This document shows positions 1-12,769 of a stretch of DNA of 64,000 nt, piece by piece. The notes under the pieces were generated by a model. That model saw only the letters and a list, made by a program, of their open reading frames with translations. It was not told where the DNA came from and did no database searches. The position numbers and the translations under genes are program-made. The stretch's first letter is position 1. Each line of letters opens with the position of its first letter. Source of the DNA: Gyromitra esculenta (lineage: Eukaryota; Ascomycota; Pezizomycetes; Pezizales; Discinaceae); the NCBI GenBank assembly GCA_038503075.1, contig JBCAML010000012.1:248001-312000 (forward strand). Direction: 5' to 3'.

Positions 1-837
1 ACTTTCCACTTCCGCTGGTGGGATTTTTGGGTGAGAGATTAGCACACAAAGTGAGACTATTAGTATACTATACCCAGTGCCCATACCAGCAGCTTACTTC
101 CTATAGCATGCAGTAGCTAAGGTGGAGGGGATGGGGACGAACCTAAGACCACTTATGGCCCTATAAGGCACAGCTTGTTGGGGAGCTGGCTTCTGGACCA
201 TCTACGATCAACCGACAACAAGCTTCCCGATGCACCGCACTTCTATCACCTAATCGCTATCCATCCGCACGGAATATCCCTCTTGTACTCGGATACATCA
301 TGAAGAACCCGAAAACAAGGGTATTAGGCTGACCAATCGATAAGTTGATATAGCTAGATCCAGCCAACTAGAAACCCCGACCTAGAACATGCATCTTCAA
401 GTTCTTCATGTGGTATCCGAGTACCCCACCCAGCTGTGAGCTTGGAGATCGAACCCCAAGCGAACCATCACCTTTCTATTCCGAGATACCAGCCACCGGA
501 TATGCATCTTCAGAACCATTAAACTAAAAGGCGTAGGCAGGCATTGTCTTTAGTTGTGGATTGCATCAGTAGTTTCCCCAGAGAATGTATATTCTCTCCT
601 AGACATAGCGTAAAACCCTTGCGGAGGTAGTACATCCTTGGCCAGGCTAGGTAACCTCAGATTGGCTATCATAGAACTTGTAAGCAGATCTTCCAAAAAA
701 ACGAGATAGGATTGTTACTGGGTTCAAAAAGAGTGCGGGGGCAAGTCCGAAGCACCACGGCATCTCCTGAAGAGTCACATCACATAACCAGATAGATCTC
801 GCACTAATGTGGCATTTACTAAAATGCCGTACCACTA
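1..837. other. Gene-free stretch
   Basis: No gene is recognised here. The open frames are short and overlap on both strands without any family resemblance. The composition resembles the surrounding intergenic DNA. The first recognisable structure is the inverted-repeat element that starts at 838. Confidence 0.5.
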
Positions 838-993
838 CAGTCTCTCCCGGCCACACGGCGAAACTGGGCAGTTGATGAACCAGGGTTTACCACCACGAAT
901 ACTGGCAGTCCTCAGAACCCTAAACCACTGTTGCTCTCTCCTAGACCCCTGTTCGTCAACTGCCCAGTTTCGTCGTGTGCCCGGGAGTGACTG
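838..993. mobile_element. MITE-like element, 156 bp, TA target duplication
   Basis: The two ends are inverted repeats of about 48 bp. The left arm starts CAGTCTCTCCCGGCC at 838; the right arm, read in reverse, starts CAGTCACTCCCGGGC. There are about six mismatches. A TA dinucleotide lies outside each end (836-837 and 994-995), as expected for a TA target-site duplication of Tc1/mariner (including fungal pogo/Fot1-like) elements, whose ends often begin CAGT. The interior is too short to code for a transposase, so it would be mobilised in trans. It lies about 30 bp from the next element. Confidence 0.8.
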
Positions 994-1024
994 TACCATA
1001 CCAATTTCATCCCCCTTTTGTGTA

Positions 1025-1709
1025 CTACGGGTGTAGGGGTAAATATGACGAACTGTGGCGTACCTTCTCCGACTTCTCAACAATATATCTCCTTAACATC
1101 AATACAGTTATCAATTTCTATTTGATATACAGTACTTCCCTACCTACCGGCGCTCCCTCGGTAACGGCGCAGCATTTTGACCAGATTACAACGCCCGAAG
1201 TTTCCCAACAAGCATTTGTAGGATGTACTGAAAATTTACAGTATGATAGCATGATATCTGGTGTACAGTCTACCGAGTTTAATTTATACAAACTTGTTGA
1301 GTCTAGTGTTGTCCCTGTTCTTGTAGCCAAGTATTGTGGTCATGCATATGGCTCTTTGCACAAACTAAACCAGCACAAAACCCCAACTCTAGAGATGGGC
1401 TACTGCAACCAAGAACAATTGCACACATTAGATTTTCTCCTATATTACTCTACTAATATTATTCCTCAACTCGCATTTTTTTTGAGTTTTTCCAATTGTT
1501 TTTGGTGCTTCTAAATTCTAGTGGCCCAAACGCCGCGCCGTTACCGAGGGAGCGCCGGTAAGTAGGGAAGCACTGTAGTATCTAGAACAAAACTTACTTT
1601 GCACTGTTACATCTATTTTCATGATCGGGTTAGGAGCATGGTTTGTATTTTGTGTTATCGAAAGCAACTTCTGTGCCACAGTTCTCGTCATTTACCCCTA
1701 CATCCGTAG
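1025..1709. mobile_element. Outer MITE-like element interrupted by a second MITE
   Basis: Inverted ends of about 36 bp (left CTACGGGTGTAGGGGTAAAT at 1025, right end its near reverse complement finishing at 1709, with small indels) are flanked by TA at 1023-1024 and 1710-1711. The element contains the 446-bp element at 1130-1575. Removing that insert and one TA copy leaves an original element of roughly 237 bp. The nesting gives a relative order: this element inserted first. No coding capacity is seen; the frame at 975-1514 simply reads through both elements. Confidence 0.72.
1130..1575. mobile_element. Inner MITE-like element, 446 bp, nested in 1025-1709
   Basis: The arms are near-perfect inverted repeats of 41 bp (left CAGTACTTCCCTACCTACCG, right reverse complement CAGTGCTTCCCTACTTACCG, two mismatches), weakening to about 54 bp. 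TA lies at both outer edges (1128-1129 and 1576-1577). Five of the six mismatches between the 54-bp arms are transitions, mostly G to A on the left arm, which would fit RIP-like or methylation-driven decay. The interior has no transposase-like frame. Confidence 0.85.
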
Positions 1710-2043
1710 TACTATGGTGCCCCAGGAGGTCATGAGGTCCAATAATAAATTGAGGGATACGACTTGAACGAGTACAAGATAGCTGAGTTTCTAAGAGGGT
1801 TACTCCATGCTTGCATTTGGCACGGTCGAATTCCTCAGATGCTTCCTAATCTAGAACCTTGTAGGGGGCAAAAATCTGTGAATTTCTGCTGTGAGACTTA
1901 AATCTGACTGAGACAGTAATTTTGAATCGTTTATAACCATTTAGTCATCATCGATACGCGTATTTCTTCTGACAGTACGCTCACATCTATGTAGACATCT
2001 TGTAATAGCTTCATAAAAGTTCGATTCAGAATCCAATCATGGT
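1710..2043. other. Short gene-free spacer before tRNA-Arg
   Basis: Nothing beyond AT-rich intergenic sequence is seen between the nested MITE and the tRNA gene. Confidence 0.5.
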
Positions 2044-2115
2044 GGCCGGTTGGCGCAATGGTAGCGCGTGGTCCTCCTAAGACCGAGGTTGAGGGTTCGA
2101 GCCCCTTGCTGGTCG
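2044..2115 (+). tRNA. tRNA-Arg(CCT)
   Basis: A complete cloverleaf can be folded by eye. The 7-bp acceptor stem GGCCGGT/GCTGGTC uses G-U pairs. The D arm is GCGC..GCGC. The anticodon stem TGGTC/GACCG carries the loop CTCCTAA, giving anticodon CCT (reads AGG). The T arm is GAGGG-TTCGAGC-CCCTT, and the discriminator base is G. There is no intron. An oligo-T run about 45 nt downstream (near 2158-2166) could act as the RNA polymerase III terminator. Confidence 0.93.
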
Positions 2116-5100
2116 CTACTGTAGTAGGTGACCATTGGTGACGATGGAAATTTACATTATTTTTTTCTCTCCTGAGATCGTGGTAGATGGGAGTATTGAT
2201 GAATAGCTGGGCAATAATTGGTGCCTGTGAACAAATATGCCATGCGAAGTAATTGATGTATCGAGTGATACGCTATGACGCTGATTTACCCTGGAATATA
2301 CTAATTTTTTTGTCCTTCAGCTTCCATATGTGCCTGCTGAATTTTAGCTTGGGTGTAAGAACCCATACTAGCTTCGGAGCTAGTAATAGTAGAGATAGTA
2401 CGTATAACTGAGCAGTCAACACTCCTTAAAAACATAGAAGGCTAGAAAATTAGAAGTGACTCAACTCCCGGCCAATACGCATCTACAATGAGCTTTGGTC
2501 AGAGATATCAAATGAATATCAATGACGTGCTAATCATTAGATTAGTTGATATGGGTAGCCTGAACTTTAGCAGTATCAATTAAAACGGCAAATGAACTGT
2601 ATAGAAACGGATAAGGTACTAAGAAAGCAAAGGTTGAATCTATATCAAATTCAGTCGCTGCAACTAGATTCGGAAGAGAAATGCCATATAGCTTATTTCT
2701 TTTTCATAAGCTACTGAAAGTAATACTTGCTCAGGCTTTAGGGTCTACATATCCAGAACAGGCGTGGTAACAAAATAGTATAGAAGCGGGTGGGAGACTT
2801 TATAATAGAACCCCATGCGCTAGCTAGTCGCTGTAAAATAGACCGTATATAGAACTACGAGGTTATTTCACTGGAAAGGTGGAGCGGAAGTGAGTAAAGT
2901 TTCACACATGCCTTTGATCTTAAGCTTGATCATACATTTCTGGTTTCAACCATTCAGAGAGCTCTAGTATACCTACCCAGTAATTCAAAGTCCTTAAAGT
3001 TATAGATTTAATATATAAACTAATTTAGAAATCTGTTGGATTTTAAGAAGGGCATATATTATCTATGCTCGGTATTAGCAATCTGAAGTGTTTCGAGTGA
3101 TATTTTATGAAGCCTTTTGCAAAGACTAAACTTGTTGATTCGCTAACTGGCTACTATGCACGTAGCAGAAAAATGTCAGGGGAAGTTGGTATAAGAAGGA
3201 AAAAGATTTCTTTTGCAGAGAAATTAAAATCGAGTGGGTGCTGTATGGGCCAGGAGAGTATGGCCCATAGTGGACAAGGACAATCAATAACCACAGGGCC
3301 TTGGGAGTAGCAACTAATACCAGAACCCTAGGTTCTATAGAGCTAATACCCTATAAACCTATTTATCCTGCTACTATTAGTGGTGGTAGTTTTAGTTGTT
3401 TTTATTGAGAATCTCAAAAAATCACTCGACTAATGCATATGCGAAAATATATTTACATGTAATCCGTAGATTATGGGACATTAATGCAAAAGTGGCTCGG
3501 TGGCCATGTATAAAGCTGGTTAGCGTTAGGAATGGGTATATTATTCTACAATCCTAGCTGAGCTCTACTTCTGGCTAAAGATGTTGTGAGCAAAGACCAT
3601 TAGGGCACGTTATTCATTTACTTGCGCCTGTCGATCTATCCTTCCTGCATAATTATGACGCTGCATGGAGACGCTAAAGACACATTTCTTCAGCTAGACG
3701 GGTATGTACACAGTCCATCTGATATCATTGGTCTTGAATTTTTCTTTAGCCGTCGACTGAGATCATTACCCCTGGCATGAAACTAATCTGGGCTTCTTTC
3801 GTTGTCGCCGGTGAAAATGTACAAGGATTGAGGTTGTACTTTAGCATTCGCCACGGACCGCTTCTCTCCCACGGTCATCGGAGACCGCCGTTTAACAGGA
3901 TCGCTTGCGTATTTCTGATATTCGGATTCCTAGCGTTGCCAACTGTATTTTGACAACATGGCTGTTCCCCAAAACAATCGTGAAGATTGTAAATCGACGC
4001 AACCCCAACAGCGTTATCTCCGAACGCAATCTCAGTGGATACCTGTTCACATCTTAAATCTTTTGAACTATTGCATAGCTTGGATTGCTAGTCTTGAGGG
4101 GGGGCTTTTTTTTTAGAAACTTGACAAATTAAAATGTGTTAGACTGGCGATATTACAAAGACCCCGCTTGTATTGTTCTAGGTCTTATGTAAAAGATAAC
4201 TAGCCGCCTAAATACTCCCAGTCACCTAACTTTTAGCCACAGTAAGTAAAAGTGGGAGTGAGATTTAAGAGGAATTAACATCGTATACTAGCTCTAGTGT
4301 TATTGGTTTAAGATATATCCACCAGCCGGCACACATAACGTGCCTTAGGTCATCTTAAGGCTAAATTCGATTGGCATATGGGGAAGTTCTGAGTGAATTG
4401 GTTAGTAAGAGTTGGCATTTCTCTCTACATCTCGGCAGATAACGAACAGAGAGAATCCTCTAGAGACGCTTTCATAGCACTCAGAATTAGCCGTACAGTC
4501 AATATCACGTTCATTATTAAATTGCAGCTCCTTCAAGACATGATGGCGTTGTTCGATTTGAAGACGAGTTGAATCACATTTCTTACTCAAAACACACAAA
4601 GGCCCGGGCTACCGTTTTTGACGCAACCCTGACGTCCCTCCCGTTTGGTTGGCGAACTTGGGGGCTATGGTCCAACTGCATTGACTGCACGGTTTTGGCC
4701 TATGTAAGATGCTGTATTCGAGTTTTCTGTTTCTTTAAAATGAGTGTATGTTAATGGTAGGTCCTGGGGCAAATCATTGGTAGGGCGTGTTATACTAAGC
4801 TCGTAGCTGAAGTTGCATAGATTACGTTGCTCCATTTAATTACACCGTATACTGGTGCGTGAGTTTCTAGACTTTAGTGCTACGCGCGCTGGCGGTACAG
4901 GTTTTTTTTTTTGATAAATGTGGTATTATACTTTTAATCTGCTCGTGGCAAATATTTCCAGTCTATCTTCATTTAGGATCCGGATCTAGCGGAAGAGCCA
5001 ACATTACCCTACGTTTTCCCAGGAGGCGTGTTGATTAGAATTCAATTCCCATTTATTTCCGGGTACTACAAGGGGCCTGCAATCTATGTCATAGTACATA

Positions 5101-8100
5101 TACATGAACAATAGACTTGGAACAGAATAATATCTCGAATACACTATGGGCTAAGATCTGTGCTAGCTTGGCGTGGCAACACGCATGGGAAACTACATGT
5201 AGTGAGTGTCTGCTACAGCTACACATGAAGGCTATTGACGGAAACATTACTCGGGGAAGGCAATAAGTACCGGAAAATCCAAGTTTTTATTTCAACTAAC
5301 AGAATGTAGCTACTCTTGTTCCATACTTGCGTTATCTGGTACTTGGCGGTTACAGGGTGCACGATTGATAAAAATTCAACATGGTGGTGGTACCACAGCG
5401 CTATAGCCTTCGTCGGATTTTGAGATCATGCAGGTCTCTAAGGTGCCTTCCTTACCGTTTGGGGGGACCCTAGATCTTGGAAAAGCGTGTTCACGAAACC
5501 ACTCGGCCCGGCTTTCAGACCGTTTCACTGCATTCGTAGCTCCACATGATCAAAAGTCTATAAGCCAGAGAGTAAATCATTTCCTTGACTCGTGGATTTG
5601 AGATTGCAACAGCTTCCCGGACAGCTTTATCATGCGAAAGTCAAGTCAATAGAGGCTTTGCGCTTTTGAGCCAACCCTGGTTTTTGACCAACCAAAAAGC
5701 TGATCTGCACCAATCAAATTGCTAGAAATCGGAGCTGGATCTATTTGAGCAAAGTCTCTAATATCACTGGAGACGACCCCCCAACAATCCATTATCTAGT
5801 GATATTCCTCACTAGACCTAGCCCTGTTGCCCTGTAGGGGGTCGTATGCCCTGAACGAAGAACCATATCCTATGGACTCAAGCACTAGGGGCCTTGAGCT
5901 TTAATAAACCCGTGAAAAGCTCACAGTCGGGACCTCACACCGCTGCGCGGCGTTCGATCCCTCCTAGCTCACCCCTATGGCCACCACTTCGCGGTGGCGC
6001 CCTATACAATGCTTCTGAAGTCCTGATATCGGGTTAGGGTTCTCTCATCCTTGTTCTTGGAGGGTGGCAATCATGACTTACTGGTCAGATCTACTGACCA
6101 ATCAACATTGAGATTGATTCTTTCCTCACCTCCGTTACACTTCACTTCTTTCAGGGTAAAGCTCCAACCCCAATACTATTGTGATTACAAACGTTCATTA
6201 GAAACACAATTTTTATCCTTTACGTGGCCTCGAGTAGCTAAAAATAGTGATTGTACACTAAAAGAGACTCTGATATGCTCGGTGCTGGTTGATTCCCCAC
6301 CACCAATTCCAACATACCATATGCAATTCCATCAATATATATTTACTTTTCAGCACATAGGTACTTCAAATTTATTTGGCGTACGGTGGCCACCAACCAA
6401 AAACCCCTGAAGCTTAAGCGAAGGTGCTGTTGGGTGTTATTTTTCCCCTGGTATTGGTCTTCATTACTAAGTGCCCAATAGGCAATCCAAAGGCTATGCA
6501 CAACGCGAGTGGCATTATAAAGGTCTAGGAACGTAGATTCCCTATCGCCTCAAGGGTTTCTCAGAGTTTATTTCCAAGACTTCCTGACCAAAGGGATGTT
6601 CTTTAGGCTAGCGCGAGGTAAGCATGAGCGGGTACTCCACTAGCTCCCGCTTCACCCTCCGATCTCTGGTAGTCCGGGAGCTCCATATGGTATAATCTGG
6701 ATAGGCCATTTTAGTTTAGAACAGATTCTAATGGGTTGGTTGATAAAGTGATAGTACTCGGGTCAGGGGTGAAGTATTGGGACACCCTGGAAAGGGAGAA
6801 CAACGCCGTGACGTAGCGAAATATTACGAAATGCAGTAGGGCACGGTGAAAACAACAGAGTGATACTGTGACCGCTCAGATCCGCGACACCCTAGTAAGT
6901 CCCAATACTTCACCCCTGACCCGAGCATAAGCCTCGTAAAAAAATCCCGATCAGACATCGCAAGGCACCATCTGCTTATCTAAAGAGCATTCTAATTAGC
7001 CCACATATAACGTGGAACTTCATTCCTATTGGTATGGGCGTTGGTGGGGGTGCGCAGCAGCAAGGACCATACCGTTACTTCAGCTGAGACATGTAGCACT
7101 CTCCAGGAAGCTGGCCCGATCTGTATACCAGACACTCTATTTAAGCGAGGGCCGTGATCGCGAACCAGATCTTGCTTGCCCCAAGGCTCATGAGACACGC
7201 ATGCAACATCTTGAATGAAGCCCGCATAGATGTTCCTTTTCAGGCCTCCAAGATAGGTGATCGCGGATCGATATGCATGTATGCTTTGACCAATACACAA
7301 TTGTTCTGCAGAAAAGTGCAACGGTTCCCACATGCGCACTGCGTATTATTTCGTCTCGCAATTTCAACCAATCATGTGGGAAAACAGCGTCCAAAACTCA
7401 AATGGAGAGAGAAACAGGAGAAGAAAAAGAGTGAGTATTATATATACACTGGTGGGGGCCAAGGGCATATTTGGAATGATTCCAGCGCAGGGTCCTTGAA
7501 TTTTAGTATTGGATAGGATTCGATACGTTTTAGGGCACATTCTCTGTTGCAAAAATGATATTCGAAATGCGCCTCGGCTTTTCTTGCGTAGTTGCCTATG
7601 CGCTATGCAAGGGCTAGGTTTAACCTTCCGGATCGAATTAAGGGATTTGTCCAATGATTATGAGTGATACTTGATGATTCAAGTTCAGGTCGAGGCGTAT
7701 CAGGTATTAGCACCCCTGGAGCTTCAGATATAGTTTATCTAGGAAGCTACAACTAAGAGATTTGTTTGTTCGTGTGATTTTGTTGCTCCCGAATATATTG
7801 TCGCACTTTTGAGCTTGGGACGTCATAATAACAGAGTTCGAGGGCTGAGATCGATCGATATAAGACATCACCATCCACAATTCTGAGTTGTGAATGACTC
7901 ACTGTGGGTCAACGAGACAGCCGTCTTGATCCAGTTAATACGACCAAGTAGGGGAGGATCGATCCACCTTTTAGCGCTGCTTTTAGCTGCCGGCATCTGC
8001 CTCAGAAAGTGTGTACAAACCGCTGGCAGTCATAACAGTTTGGGCCAAAGGTAACTTCGACTATATATATAAAAGCATTTCAATTAGCCGCGGAGGTATA

Positions 8101-10138
8101 CTAATCCATGTCTTGAGGGGAAGACAACCATGATATCTACCAGTGCTCAATTGGCAGAACCGAGCGTTCGTGCGAATACAGCAACCATGAAATCCTCGAT
8201 TCTGAGTGCTTCTTGGTTTGGAAATACAAATAGCTGATATTTGTGGCGGTGTCGGCTGGCGAACCTCAGCGCCTCTGTTTTAGTCAGCCATTTTCTGTCC
8301 AAGTGTCTCTCTAGACCAACCATAGATTTATTGTTGAGTACTCAGATTGATGGATCACGTCAGCCCGCTTCTCCGGCATTATTCAGGGTAAGGAAGCGGG
8401 TGACAGAAAAAAAGAAATCGTTCCTCCAAATCCTGACCGGGAGTAGGCAGTACGTTTTGTCGCCTAGCCTCGTGGAGATGGGACAGCGGGGCTATCCGCT
8501 CTGCGGAATCGCTGAATAGGTTATGAGACTGTCTATCTTCACGCTCACGGATCCACCTAGTAAATGGGGAATATGTATCTTCGCTTCTGGATGGTAGGTG
8601 CTTTGCTATCTTGTATGAGATGAGAGTTAGAGCTATAATTTCGATAAGAAAGCGCTTGATCTAGCGGGGAATATGAAAGTCAATAAGAACATTTCTGGAA
8701 ATTCACGTACGATAACTATAGAGATCTAATACTGGCACTTTAGATATTTCTGGATACTTTTTCCCTTTGTCAATGGTATTTTGTGAATAATTTTTCCTTC
8801 TAGGGTTATCACATTCGTAAGACCGGGTGCTCGGAAAACCGATCGTACATATTTGCTTTTTCCTGGCTTCGTACCTCACAGTTGTCGTACCGCTGAATAA
8901 CGTACCCCCAATTATTACCCCGCACAAATATATCCCTGTAAATCGCGATCTAGTAACCAAAACGGCAAGAAAAAGTAATACGGAATTGTGCCAAGAAAGG
9001 CCCGCGGAACACAACTGTTTTACAGGGATCCGACTACATTTCACAAAAGTATCATCTGGCTTAGCATATTAGCAAAACCTGGACATTTTTTGTACAGATC
9101 GCAAAGAAACCTCGACAGGTTGGGAGATGCTAGGGGGTACTGGAAAACTGCCGACTTCAAGGTGTCAGAATTGATGGCCCTAATCTCCGCCTCAAGACTG
9201 GTCACTTTGTCTTGAATAATAAGGCTGAGCCTGATGGTTGGGCCTGCTATTGTGCTTCTTCTAGCTAGACCGCTATGGTTAGTTGTAATGTGTGTTAAAG
9301 ATCGTCGACAGGGAAACCAGCTTCTCAGATATACCAGTTATGGATTCTACTGCATAATTTCCATCATTTGCTCTAATTAATACCTGTATTATTCTGGACA
9401 TCGTTTCTTGTTATGACCGGGCCGAAAATGCCTTCTTGATAGATCGGAGTCAAGCATACACATCGTCTGTTACACAAGACCGCAAAATCTGCTGTGTTGA
9501 CAATGTGGTGGGCCTCGATCTTCAGATGAACCCATTTTTTCTGCCATGCGAACAACCGCCCATAGAAAAGTGATGCACCATGTACGATTATGTATTGGTT
9601 TTTGTGTACTCAGAAAGTCATCCTGTCTAGCTAGCAACTCCCCAACCCACCAAACTCTGTGTCTCGGTCAACGCTTAGGACTCAAATTCGGTGAGTCGGG
9701 AACTCGCCGGACAAGGGGGGCTGTAGCATTCTGATCCAATCCCATCCTACCGGGAGTTGGTGTCTCAGAAAGCAACAATATTTGTTAAAAGGGGCTGCTA
9801 GCGCCGATTTTCACCACATAATCACAACATCCCGACAGGACTCTAAGCAGAAGTAAGCTTGAGCTTCTCCTTTAAAAATATATACAGAACTTCTTCTCTC
9901 TAGACGAGGGCCAACGCGATGGTACAGAAAGCATTGTAGGTGCTGCGACTCAATTTTTTTTTTACAAAATCAACATTCGACTGAATAATTTCTTTCGAGA
10001 GTAGTAATTAGTTAGTACTATGGAAGTTGGAAGTACGGAATGGTAAAAAGGAAAGAAAAAAAGGGAGTGAGTTCTAACTCACTATTGGTGTCCTTGTTGG
10101 TCGCAGTTTTTTCTCGTCCAAGATATCATCTATTTTCT
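2116..10138. other. 8-kb gene-poor, repeat-derived region
   Basis: No gene could be supported here. Open frames such as 6051-6410, 7154-7516 and 8703-9044 show no recognisable domain or splice-compatible extension. The one clear structure is the inverted-repeat element at 6757-6925. Poly-T and poly-A tracts and a short hairpin near 5940-5975 are present. It is probably degraded transposon DNA and intergenic sequence. Confidence 0.5.
6757..6925. mobile_element. Inverted-repeat (MITE-like) element
   Basis: Arms of 27 bp are essentially identical inverted repeats: CTCGGGTCAGGGGTGAAGTA starts at 6757 and its reverse complement ends at 6925. The 115-bp interior is non-coding. A clean TA duplication is not evident (TA left, CATA right), so the exact ends are uncertain by a few bases. 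It is probably a Tc1/mariner-type MITE, like the others in the window. Confidence 0.65.
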
Positions 10139-12769
10139 TCATAGCGCAAAACACACAACCTGATACTCTTTCGTTTTCATAAACATCTTCCAATCCACGT
10201 TTAATAAAGCAATCTCCTCTCTGGGTTCCATATCCATATCTTCCAAAAAGCCCATCATCTCCGCTACCCTTGATCCGCTTTGTTGAAGGCAAATACTCTG
10301 TAAAAGATTTCTGACGGATCTAACATTCCTCCCCAAATAGTCTTTTTCTCGCTCCGCAAGGTAGTCCAAGATCCAATCCTTTTCGTCGGTGGAGGAAGTT
10401 GTGATTCCTGCTAGGAAAAGCGGGAAGAGCATGAAGCTTAGTTCAAATGAGTGTTCGTGGAGAGGTGCACGTTCGTGGCAAGGGATGCCTTTGGCTTGAC
10501 TTAATATTCCGCCGATTGCATTCTCGATCTCTTGCTTGTTGCGGGTAGTAAGGTGGGCGACCTGAAGGGGATACATACTGGTGTGACCAAAGATTACACA
10601 TGCAAGGACAAGAGCATTTGTCTGTGGTAATTGATTAGCGATTGGGATGAGATGCGTTGGTAGATGCACGAAAGTAATCTTATCGTGGTCATACCTGGTA
10701 ATAAATACTATGTATCCCGAAGGAACTCTTCTCGCGACAATCGAACGAGACCATGACGTCAAATATGTTTTTATGTAATAGATTCTTCATCTCGACCAAT
10801 ATCTCTTGTATCTGCCCTTGTCGATGGTATATTTCTTGGTGACTAAGTAACAGACCCGAATGTTCATCCTCATACTGAAAGTTCTTCGAGAGCTTGGCTA
10901 GCCTTGCTGCAAGAAGAACGATCGTCTGATGGGCTCTCGTGGTTGAAATAAGTGAATCTCTTTCCACTTCTGAAATTCCATCTCTTCCTCTGGTCAGGGT
11001 GTATGGAATTAAAAGTGGCGCATCTGGAACTAGATGATTTTCTTCTAATGTTTTAACCAGCTCTCCTTTCCCACCAGTCGCTAATGCCGCATATGTATCG
11101 ACTACTGCAAGGAACCATATTATAGATGGGTGCCTATCTTTACCCTCAAGCTCAGCCTTTGTAGTAATGATTTGAGTTAGCTGGTCAAGGTGATTTTGCC
11201 ATAAACAATTCCGCCAATTTTCCGCCGCTGTGATCTAATCAGTCATTAGAACTTTCTCAAAACGACTGGAACTTCGATCAACCCACCTCAAAAATGAGAA
11301 GGAGTAAATGGGTAAAGAACAACCCATCAGTTCCGAGATCAGCAGTACTGTTAATATGGCAGTCTCTTGGGAGAATGATGGGATAGTTATTCATAGAGTT
11401 GATCTTCGGGAGAGCATACTGATAGTGTTGTAAGGAGTGGATATTATAAATTTCATCTCCGACGAAGCTAAACGCCGATAGGGCCATCATAGCATGGTAG
11501 AGCTAACGCTGTTAGAAATATCAATAAGTCATAAAACCTAGTTTTGGAGGTATAGCACATACCGGTGGGAACCTTTTACTTTCCGTTTCAAAGATATCTG
11601 GAACCTCTGAAAGTGTGTGCGGGTTTACCCATATACCAGTAAATACACCAGGTAACTGTTTGAGGTGCAACGAAATATATTTCTGATACTGAAAGAAATA
11701 TTTCGAATCCCAATTACTGACCATTTGACGAGTATTCGTCTCGTCGACCGAAGAAATGCTGTAGGAGTCCCCCGATGGTGTCGGCGAGAGTGAATGTTTC
11801 TCTCGAGAATTAGAAACTGACATACTTGAGATCCTACGGGGATTCGGATCTTCAAATCGTCGAACTATTACAATTTCTGAACAATCAGAACTGGCGTCGT
11901 TGGTATTATCCACCGTGTCTTCTTCCGTTTCATAGAATACAGGATTCCACATGTCGTCCTCTGATCGACTCTCCGATTTGATTCCAGTTGTATAGTCTTC
12001 GTCATCCGTATCGGATAAGTTTCTAAAGCTGTCTTGGTTGCAGATAACATTGTATTTTCCTGGCTTGTTAAGCAGAGCTTTCAGTTCTCGTTCTTCGTCG
12101 CTCATGAGCAGTGAAAATCGAGGCAACGCCTGAGCTTCTCGCACGGTCTCAGAAGGTACAGCTTCGCCCCTGGGATTGGAATGATCGTCCGCTACATCAA
12201 AAATCAGGGCTTGTGCAGTTTAATTGGCTTAAGGGAAATGTACTATCCCATACGCCGCTTCCCCGTGTGCATACTTCTTGCATTCGTTCCCTTATACGGA
12301 TTGTGTCATCCCTGAAAGAAAGTCGAGGGCTGTAGTCGCACTCGTGCTGAAGCCTTAGGCATTGCTGCGAAACTTTCAATCAATTTTAGTTTCATGAAAA
12401 ATAGCGAAGATAAACCAGCGGCAAGGGGAGGCTATAAAGAAACCTTCTGCTAATCTAAGGACGTGGCAGGGGTCTTCGTTATAATCTCTCCCTCCCGAAG
12501 TTCACTACTGGGATTTGTGTGGAGCTTGCAGGTACATACCCCGCATCGTGGATGCTTTTCATCACATTTGACTTTTCTAGTCTACTAGGCTCATCAGCTT
12601 TCTCGACCCCTAATAAGAGATGCAACAGAAATGAAAATCTCACTCTACATGTCCTAAGAGCTGGAGTTAGAGTCTTTTCAGGGCGTAGCATCATGTTATG
12701 GGAGGATAAAACTTACCAGCACCCATTTCTGGATCTGGGAGGTAATCTTGTTTTAGCCAGAGGGCCCAT
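10139..12769 (-). CDS. Zn2Cys6 transcription factor with fungal_trans_2-like body
   Basis: Predicted nuclear DNA-binding regulator of 697 aa. The model has 8 exons, all phases closing: 12769-12717, 12653-12644, 12581-12540, 12364-12244, 12191-11563, 11502-11287, 11234-10695, 10621-10139. Spliced residues 17-44 form C-x2-C-x6-C-x6-C-x2-C-x6-C (core GCWTCRTRKVKCDE), a perfect binuclear zinc cluster, followed by RLSFRDDTIRIRERM and a VWD motif. The C-terminal two thirds (for example ALVLACVIFGHTSMYPLQ, and FPLFLAGITTSS with GRNVRSVRNLLQ) match the PF11951 family of fungal regulators as I know it. A serine-rich, acidic linker lies between. The start was chosen as the first ATG ahead of the cluster; an upstream exon is possible. 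Targets cannot be inferred: no pathway genes adjoin it. Confidence 0.87.

Noticed and set aside
430..520. TTCGATC on the minus strand within a small hairpin
   Set aside because: A 6-bp stem is present but the loop size is wrong and no cloverleaf can be folded.
975..1514. 179-codon open frame on the plus strand
   Set aside because: It reads through the ends of two MITE-like elements and has no recognisable domain; the inverted repeats explain the sequence.
5930..5980. GTTCGATCC motif suggestive of a tRNA T-loop
   Set aside because: The flanking bases do not form a T stem and no D or anticodon arm can be placed upstream.
6051..6410. 119-codon open frame in the gene-poor left part
   Set aside because: No family resemblance, no splice-compatible extension and no neighbouring gene context.
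7154..7654. Overlapping open frames on both strands
   Set aside because: Mutually overlapping frames of similar length with no motif; likely chance.
12192..12243. An alternative 34-nt intron (12243-12210) in the transcription factor
   Set aside because: Too short to splice. The acceptor at 12192 gives a normal 52-nt intron in the same phase.
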